Shown: positions 59,201-64,000 of the stretch, in pieces
How the letters are laid out: the number at the start of each line of letters is the position of its first letter
Numbering within the stretch: position 1 is the first letter of the stretch
Source of the DNA: Prosopocoilus inquinatus
Taxonomy: Eukaryota > Arthropoda > Insecta > Coleoptera > Lucanidae
DNA length: 64,000 nt
Direction: 5' to 3'
Assembly: GCA_036172665.1 (NCBI GenBank)
Contig: CM069874.1
Span: 51,318,707-51,382,706, forward strand
Position numbers and translations under genes: made by a program
The notes under the pieces: generated by a model
The model's input: the letters and a program-made list of their open reading frames with translations, nothing else
Database searches by the model: none
Told to the model about the DNA's origin: nothing

Positions 59201-61133
59201 TCGCCGGAGCACCTAATTTTGTAAGGTAAATTCTCTCGTGTTCTGACCGCGCGTGCCGTCCGTTCGATTGGCATCTAATTCTAAGTTCTCTAATATACAT
59301 ATTTTGGAAATATTTTCATCATTTCTTAGAGCACCTAATTAGCACCTAATTCTACTGTTATTGTTTTTTTTTTATTTATGCATTAATTTTGTTTTTTTTT
59401 GTTGGAGGGGGCTACCTTAACGTTAAGCTAGCTCTACCCAAAAAAAAAAAAAAATTTTCTGCCAAACGGTTCGAGCACTAAATTTTTCAATTAAGCACTT
59501 TATTAGCACCTTATTTAAAAAAAATAAAAACCTTTTTTCTGTTGGTGGGGGGGCTAGCTTAATAGACGTTATGAATTCTTTCTTTTGTTCTTCAGGATAT
59601 GTAGAATTTTTAACTATGTTGTTTTGCATATAGTCTAGTTTTTTGCCTACTATTGCAAGTCACAGCATCAAGAAAATAATTGTCATAAATTTATAGGCAA
59701 ATTTCGGCAGCCGATGTCTTCAGATATTTAAAGTATCTTACTTACTGTAAAACATAACAGAAAAAAATCGACCCGGAAACGCCCTGACATATAAGAAAAC
59801 TCTTTCGATATACACTAATAACCGAAAATTCAACGACATAAATTTGACATACCGTTAATCTGAAATATCTTAAATACTGACAGTATCATTTAAAAATTAA
59901 TGGTTGATATGAACAGTGCTTACTTGGCTGAACATCTTCCATTACAAAAGTCACAGCATATAGCTTCAAAGAAGAATTAGAAACAGTTTGAATTTAATTA
60001 TTTTTTGAATTAGGCATATACGTTTAACACAACCGACAATCAAGGTGTTTTGATCCCTTTGATGGTATTTTGTTCATCTACCCGAGGAAAAAAATAAGTT
60101 TACCCTCTTGATCCCTATCTTAGGTAATAGTTATTGTAGTCAACTTCACGATTTTGTGTCATTCGACTTTTGGCCAGCTTTTCGGGGCAAATACCCGTAT
60201 GTGCGTCGGTTAGTATCCTAGGAAACCATTGTCGGCACAAACCTTTTCAAAGATATTAACCGACGGTTAAATTTATCAGGAAGTGGTAAGATTGGGCCTA
60301 AAACAAAATAAATTTAATACCAAAATACTTTAAGGCCCCTTTAAAATAAATAATTCCAACGATTCGTATCACGCGCATGTGCACTATTTCTATTTCGATC
60401 AGCTGAGGCAAGTTTCATTACAATTGCAGGAAATAGCTCCGAAGCAAGTTTTCTTGCATTGCAGGGGCAATTCTGAGGGAATTTCAATATGATTAATTTT
60501 GTGTGTTGAAGAGAAATTTAGGCTTACATAGGAATCTGTTTATTAACTTTTATTGTTTTTCTGCTGGAATTGCTAATGTTAAAGTGATTTTTTAAAAAAA
60601 GCTGTAGAGCTTTTATTTATCTGCAATTTTTATTGTCGTCTGTAAAGTGTTCCACAATAAACGTTGCTCAATTCTTTATTGCTGCAATTGTTTACTGCGG
60701 GCAATGAAAATTGCGAACTGTAAAGTACCAACATTATTCCAGTTACAACCCACATTTTCGTATGAAATATAATACTCCTATAAATTACCATTTCCTTTAA
60801 CCATTCTTTTATTTTTTTATACCTAAATAAAATCTTTATCTTTTTTTATAGAACGGTTATCTTTTTTCCAGAACTTCTACTTATCACAAGACAATGAAAT
60901 TACCCGATCGATATGCATTACTTTACTGATAATTTCTAGCGTGATTTTAAACTATTCACCCATTGATTGATAACTTGTAAAGTTTTTCATCCTTTAACGA
61001 ATGTATTGTTTTTCTTTTAGATTTTGATCCAAATCAAGTGTTCCAGACGTTCTTCAGCGGTGGCCCCGGCAACGGGGAGTACAGCTTCCATTCAAGTGGA
61101 GGCTTCCCCGGATTCTCCTTTCAGTTCGGTTAA
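38149..61133 (+). CDS. DNAJC7: DnaJ homolog subfamily C member 7 (TPR2 co-chaperone)
   Basis: Three coding exons: 38149-38222, 52734-54043 and 61021-61133, giving 498 residues, close to the usual length of about 494. Cytosolic Hsp40 that binds Hsp70 and Hsp90 through TPR repeats and moves clients between them. An array of TPR repeats ([44 protein letters not shown] and others) fills residues of about 26-365; the J domain follows ([10 protein letters not shown] from residue 379) with the catalytic HPD at 408-410, then [13 protein letters not shown] and a Gly/Phe-rich end FPGFSFQFG typical of this protein. Start ATG 38149 has a good Kozak context (AAAATGG) and gives [11 protein letters not shown]; an in-frame ATG at 38089 would add 20 residues. 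Junction phases 2 and 1 both close. It is intact. Confidence 0.95.
38885..38935. repeat. 51-bp direct repeat, left copy
   Basis: Matches 41429-41479 at 49 of 51 bases and directly abuts the left end of the F2 element at 38936. Confidence 0.8.
38936..41422. mobile_element. F2 foldback element with nested hAT-like element
   Basis: Ends CAGGGTGTTCATGGGAAGCC and GGCTTCCCATGAACAGCCTG, TA-flanked. The arms contain two tandem units each. Split by 39580-40765. Lies in DNAJC7 intron 1. Confidence 0.75.
39580..40765. mobile_element. hAT-like non-autonomous element, 1,186 bp
   Basis: Ends TAGTGATGCGACGAGTCG and CGACTCGTCGCATCACTA are inverted, flanked by perfect 8-bp duplications CACACATC (39572-39579 and 40766-40773). 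Subterminal parts hold many copies of ACTCGAGT/GAGTCGACTCG-like motifs. No transposase frame. Confidence 0.88.
41429..41479. repeat. 51-bp direct repeat, right copy
   Basis: Partner of 38885-38935, six bases beyond the right end of the F2 element. Confidence 0.8.
41480..42620. other. DNAJC7 intron 1 sequence
   Basis: AT-rich. 42000-42230 and 42360-42560 form an imperfect inverted pair (GCAAAAAATTATGC and GCATAATTTTTTGC; AGAAAAAGTTT and AACTTTTTCT), so another degraded foldback element is likely. Confidence 0.45.
42621..44431. mobile_element. Family F1 foldback element, copy 2
   Basis: TA-flanked (42619-42620, 44432-44433), 1,811 bp against 1,818 in copy 1. Arms with CAGGGTGTCCACGAGTGCCG. 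The centre holds a plus-strand mini-ORF at 43498-43632. Confidence 0.8.
43498..43632 (+). pseudogene. 44-codon mini-ORF inside F1
   Basis: [20 protein letters not shown] onward. The first 29 codons match copy 1 (minus strand from 11272) with few changes, but the two copies then go out of frame with each other. It may be the captured N-terminus of a transposase or host gene; the product is not recognised. Confidence 0.4.
44584..45112. mobile_element. Family F3 element, 529 bp, intact form
   Basis: TA-flanked (44582-44583, 45113-45114) with ends CCGGGTGTTGCGTTTTGAAA and TTTCAAAACGCAGCACTCTG. Shows what 7824-12359 looked like before insertions. Confidence 0.8.
45115..47312. other. DNAJC7 intron 1 sequence, no gene
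   Basis: AT-rich with small GC patches (46000-46060). A 14-base A run lies at about 46824. The CGATATAT cluster at 47140-47240 is its only notable structure. Confidence 0.4.
47313..47784. mobile_element. TATAGGGTGTTTC foldback element, about 470 bp
   Basis: Inverted arms of about 75 bp (TTTAAAATAAGAAAGTTGAT with ATCAACTTTCTTATTTTAAA). Related to sequence at 26498-26562, 49150-49190 and 50620-50660. Confidence 0.7.
47785..48385. other. DNAJC7 intron 1 sequence
   Basis: AT-rich, with a T-rich run near 47863-47885. Nothing further recognised. Confidence 0.35.
48386..50873. mobile_element. Large foldback element, 2.5 kb, with nested copy
   Basis: Tips CAAGTTGTTTCCTAAGTACG and CGTACTTAGGAAACAACCTG, TA-flanked. 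Long arms pair end to end (TTCATTAAAAGCTTACGGAC with GTCCGTAAACTTTTAATGAA). About 48492-48990 is a separate inverted-repeat insertion in the left arm only. Confidence 0.75.
50880..51460. other. DNAJC7 intron 1 sequence
   Basis: AT-rich; nothing recognised. Confidence 0.35.
51461..52461. mobile_element. CCGGGTG-ended foldback element, 1.0 kb
   Basis: TA-flanked (51459-51460, 52462-52463). Ends CCGGGTGGAAAGTTTCAAAC and GTTTGAAACTTTTTGCACCCGG; arms also share AAAAATGGTAATGGTATTAA. Confidence 0.8.
52530..52652. mobile_element. Degraded PIF/Harbinger-like MITE
   Basis: Contains the family hairpin (TATTATCCTTGGAAAC with GTTTCCGAGGATACTA) and ends AATCGGACC before TTA. It lies about 80 bp before DNAJC7 exon 2. 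Confidence 0.6.
52734..54043 (+). CDS. DNAJC7: DNAJC7 exon 2 (TPR array and J domain)
   Basis: Acceptor TTATTTAG; the first base completes the Glu codon and reads on as [14 protein letters not shown]. 1,310 bp without a break hold all TPR motifs and the J domain. Donor CG|GTAAGA leaves phase 1. Reading through the donor adds only nine residues and a stop. Confidence 0.95.
54044..56102. other. DNAJC7 intron 2, first part
   Basis: Holds half an F2 element (54420-54645, ending GAACACCCTG), a 16-bp palindrome at 54713-54728 and a GC-rich unclassified block at 55290-55470. No gene. Confidence 0.45.
56394..57051. mobile_element. F2 foldback copy, 658 bp
   Basis: TA-flanked, ends CAGGATGTTCATGGGGAGCC and TTTCATGAACACCCTG. 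A shorter relative of 4715-6501. Confidence 0.7.
57330..57456. mobile_element. MITE, 127 bp, with TAA duplication
   Basis: Ends GGTCCAGTTTTACAATGACG and TTTGTAAAAATGGACC, flanked by TAA (57327-57329, 57457-57459). The other arm of the host element shows the empty site at 59326-59328. Confidence 0.85.
58791..59012. mobile_element. MITE, 222 bp, with TAA duplication
   Basis: Ends GGCTGAGTTAGCACGAGCGT and GCTGGTGCGAACGCCGCC, flanked by TAA. Non-coding. Harbinger-type by duplication length. Confidence 0.75.
60302..61020. other. DNAJC7 intron 2, last part
   Basis: AT-rich; no element or coding was recognised before the acceptor at 61020. Confidence 0.4.
61021..61133 (+). CDS. DNAJC7: DNAJC7 exon 3 (C-terminus)
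   Basis: Acceptor TTTCTTTTAG. The first two bases complete an Asp codon to give [19 protein letters not shown], matching the family pattern DFDPN...F..FFGG, and ending FSFQFG then TAA. Confidence 0.93.
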
Positions 61134-62311
61134 GACTGCAGTCGGGTTACTTCATTTAGTCAAATCGTTAACCATCCTCCCATGTTGCTCCTACATTCCA
61201 TTTTAACAATTTGCCACATAAATTTTTTGTTAACCATTATAAACACTTTAGTATTTATTGACAGTAGTCGGTCACGAGTAAGTGCAAACGTTAACTCTTA
61301 CGTAACAGTGGCGACGTTAAGATACATTGTACAGTTAGAATGTGTATTGACTTAGTTTTTAAGTACCTCTAATATATCGATCTGAAATGTGGATGGATAA
61401 ATTGTCTTTCTTGGCACGAATTCTCGTAACAATGTGTTCCTTGGTTATAATATGTTCTCTAGATTTGATGTAATTTGTGTTCCCTTTTAAATTCTCACGT
61501 GAAACAATTTTTAAACAGGGCTGCGTGAAAACGTCGTATACAGTCTTGCTCTATGAAAATAGTAATTTAAAAGTACTATTTAAAATGATCAGTCATATTA
61601 AGAATTCAGTTTTTATTAAAAGTTGTAAACTGTAGTAAATAGTATAAATTATGTAATAATTTATATTATATACTATGCATTTGAAGGCAGTAGAGGTAGA
61701 TGTAGAACAGGTAAGGAAGAATGAAAAGGACTGCTTAGTTTTTTTTTTTTTTATAAGTAACAATACTAAAGTAATAATATTGATGATATTTGAGTATTTT
61801 AAAATATTTGCCATTGTGTCTCTACATGATAAAGCCAAATTAATATAGGTGATACTTATTTACGTATAAAATAAAAATATAGGTTGTTGAGTGAAGGTAA
61901 ACTACAATTTTGTAAAGTACCACGTCATATGATTTTTTTTGTTGAAAAAATGTACTTCAAATTTCAAATTAGTAGTTTAACTTTGATTTCTGATTTCTAC
62001 TTCATGTGTATTCAAAATCGTTGTACATAGTAAAGACATAATGAGCTCGAAGTGTATATTTTAACTACATTTTGGTAGTTGCAGGAGGAATTTGCTTTGA
62101 CGAAACAAGTTTTGCAATTTGTTAAAGTTCTTATTGTAATGTGTTCTCAGTATCTCAGGTTTTGTTTTTCACAATATGCAATTTGCAGTTTTGATTTTCA
62201 GCATCCATTTCCTGTGCACTTTATATTTGAACCAGTTCGTAAGTAGTCAAAACCAGTGTATTTATAAAGAAGTTAGTTCAGAATGTTTTTTTTTTCTTGT
62301 GATTAAATAAA
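61134..62311 (+). other. DNAJC7 3' UTR with candidate polyadenylation signals
   Basis: AT-rich sequence without coding potential. AATAAA occurs at 61870-61875 and at 62306-62311; either could end the transcript. No transposon ends were seen here. Confidence 0.45.
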
Positions 62312-62385
62312 GTCTTAACGATATTTAAAAAAGTATTCGTCGTTTTTGTTATGTAAAAAAAAACAACGCTAGAATGCATCATATA

Positions 62386-62612
62386 TAATTGAGTCGATGA
62401 GTGCATAGTCGTGTTCAGTCCAAATTTACTGTGTTGAGAAAATAAATAACTTTCTCTAGATTTTTGTTTTAAGTAATTATTGGCTTCAGATATCCTTATC
62501 TGAAATAATTGTAAGCTAATAATTCACTTAAAATAAAAATCTAGAAAGTTATTTGTTGTTTTCTCAACACAGTTAATTTGGACTGAACACGATTATGCAC
62601 TCAACAATTCAA
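62386..62612. repeat. Foldback MITE or long hairpin, about 227 bp
   Basis: Arms of about 105 bp pair nearly throughout (GTGTTCAGTCCAAATTTACT against AGTTAATTTGGACTGAACAC), closing at TTCAGATA-TCCT-TATCTGAA. Confidence 0.8.
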
Positions 62613-63093
62613 TTTAAGTTTTAAAATTAATAACCTGGGATAAGAAATCGGCTCACTTGTTCCGCGAGCAGTAAGAAAATTTAGTATTGGAACTGTACTA
62701 GTCCCGCCCAGAGTAATTCCTGCGAAGTGAAAACACTCGGATTGGACCCCTTCCCCTCCCACTCCAAGCAATTTAAATGCATTGGAGTCGCGGAAGGAGT
62801 AAACAGTACTTTCGATGTAAAAAAGAGTCCAACACTAAATGGGCCGAATTCTTTTCCCTGCTGATAACTATTTGATCGTTGATGGAAAACCCAGTCAAAT
62901 TCAAAACTCCTTGAAATTAAACGAGAATCTTAGAAATGGTTTTTCTTTTTTAATTCAATCGTTATTCCTTTGATCGTTAAATGTGAATTTGTTTGACATA
63001 AGGTGTCATAAAATTTATTAAAAGCGATCAATCACAGTCAAGTGTCAGAATTATACAAATTAATCGCGTGCAAGCTCATTTAAGTCGCAAAAA
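62613..63093. promoter_or_regulatory. Region upstream of the Lys/Glu-rich gene
   Basis: Contains the only C-rich stretch nearby (CCCCTTCCCCTCCCACTCC at about 62748) and no repeat. The promoter is presumed here by position only. Confidence 0.3.
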
Positions 63094-63818
63094 ATGAATA
63101 AGGCAATGTTAAAATGGACCCCGGCTGTACCATTACCAAATAAAGACAATATCATCTCTTCAGGTGCAAAGGCCAATAACGAAAAAGGTTTCATACCTAC
63201 TTATGAGACGGTGAGCAAGCAGAGTATGATTACAACACAAAGCAGATTATTTATCGGTATATTGCAGGAAGGAAGACCAAATATGTATTGCCTTTTAAAC
63301 AATGAATACATGCGAATATGGTTTCGAGAACGGGGACTCTATGAAAAGGAAGTGTACACCAAGAAAGAGATGATGAAGGAGGAATCGAAAATAAAAAGGA
63401 GGTTTGTGCAGAAGGACCTGATTCGGAAGGAAAAGAAGAAGACCATGCCCGTTATTAAATTAAAAAGGCAATTATTACCTAATTGTGCAAAAAAAAACCT
63501 CCGTTAAATTAACTTTTAATTAATTTGCACAGGTTTCAAAATATTGCTTCGAAAACCGATAATCATCAGAATGGCAAGAGTGTGAAGGAAGAAAATGCAT
63601 CGACAATAGAAGAAAAAGAGAGTGAAAAAGAACTGAACGAAGAGGAAATTCGTGAAGAGAAAATTATAACTGAACGAACTGAATCTAAACCAACCACCCC
63701 AATTTCAGGAGGAGAACCTGTTGCTGGCGAGGAACCGAATCAAGTACGTGAAGCTGATGAAGTTGAAATGTCCGAGATACCAAAAGCACGCTGTAAAGGC
63801 TGTCTGTCACGAAAGTAA
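63094..63818 (+). CDS. Small Lys/Glu-rich protein of unknown function
   Basis: Starts at ATG 63094 after CGCAAAAA, as MNKAMLKWTPAVPLPNKDN. A 57-bp intron 63211-63267 (GTGAGC to ATTGCAG) is in frame, so it may be spliced or retained. The next part is basic (FRERGLYEKEVYTKKEMMK). A second, acidic part (EEKESEKELNEEEIREEK, ending ARCKGCLSRK, stop at 63818) lies in another frame; it can be joined by an intron 63402-63532 (GAG|GTTTGT to TTTGCACAG) with matching phase, giving 178 residues. Without that intron the first frame stops at 63507. I recognise no domain. The charged composition resembles small sperm or cytoskeletal proteins, but that is a guess. Confidence 0.5.
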
Positions 63819-64000
63819 CGCAATAGATAATTCCAAAATTAAAAAGTATATGAAATCTGGAATAAGTACGTCGAATGATGAATATCAGTTAACATTTCTA
63901 TTTTCAAATAATATATTGTGGAAAATTAAAAAAACGTCAATCTAAAAATTTTATTTGTATTATTATTATTAGGTGTGTTTGTTTTACTTTCGACTCAGAT

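Larger units (their letters stand above)
57071..59578. mobile_element. Foldback element with AGGTGCTAAT motifs, 2.5 kb
   Basis: Arms pair from GAATTC to GAATTC (GTCTATTAAGCTAGC with GCTAGCTTAATAGAC) and continue through AACGTTAAGGTAGCCCCCTCC. The phrase TTAGGTGCTAATTAGGTGCT recurs in both arms. Two MITEs are inserted inside. Confidence 0.75.
56103..60298. mobile_element. PIF/Harbinger-like foldback element, 4.2 kb, nested
   Basis: TAA duplications (56100-56102, 60299-60301) flank inverted ends GGCCCGATCTTACCACTTCC and GGAAGTGGTAAGATTGGGCC. The right arm has an extra hairpin (about 60190-60265) missing from the left arm. The interior contains the next elements. No transposase. Confidence 0.75.

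Noticed and set aside
1..64000. CRISPR arrays, operons or bacterial elements
   Set aside because: No regular spacer-repeat array exists; gene structure and transposons are eukaryotic.

Overview
This is eukaryotic, insect-like nuclear DNA: AT-rich, with spliced genes (GT-AG introns from under 60 bp to over 14 kb), AATAAA/ATTAAA polyadenylation signals, and introns packed with short inverted-repeat transposons ending in CAGGGTG-type tips at TA targets. A beetle or another holometabolous insect is my best guess, but nothing here fixes the species. There are no bacterial features (no operons, Shine-Dalgarno sites or CRISPR).

Four protein-coding genes can be supported. (1) Bases 1-23109, plus strand: the 3' thirteen exons of a large coiled-coil protein (about 1,080 residues seen, 5' end outside the window), not identified. 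(2) Bases 37980-25112, minus strand: a three-exon gene of 280 residues resembling the axonemal protein CFAP119 (CCDC189), ending in a lysine-rich tail; it converges on gene 1. (3) Bases 38149-61133, plus strand: DNAJC7 (TPR2-type Hsp40/Hsp70-Hsp90 co-chaperone), three coding exons with introns of 14.5 and 7.0 kb. Genes 2 and 3 start head to head within about 110-170 bp and probably share a promoter that holds two small palindromes. (4) Bases 63094-63818, plus strand: a small lysine/glutamate-rich gene of unknown function whose splicing is partly uncertain.

Most of the rest is transposon debris in introns. Most elements are non-autonomous inverted-repeat (foldback/MITE) elements, often nested: a 4.5 kb stack at 7824-12359, a 2.5 kb element holding a hAT-type element at 38936-41422, a 2.5 kb stack at 48386-50873, and a 4.2 kb PIF/Harbinger-like stack at 56103-60298. 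Target duplications let several be classed: TA (mariner/pogo-like), TAA/TTA (PIF/Harbinger-like), CACACATC (hAT-like) and CGTCG (Transib-like). The Transib-like element at 26119-28437 is the most striking: both ends carry CACAGTG followed by an ACAAAA-type nonamer, like V(D)J recombination signals. A tRNA-derived SINE lies in a coiled-coil gene intron, and three diverged LTR-like remnants lie at about 13.7, 23.3 and 33.8 kb. No intact transposase, reverse transcriptase or gag-pol frame was found.

Two of the genes, the CFAP119-like gene and the divergently paired DNAJC7, suggest a link between ciliary/sperm functions and chaperone expression, but that is inference from arrangement only.
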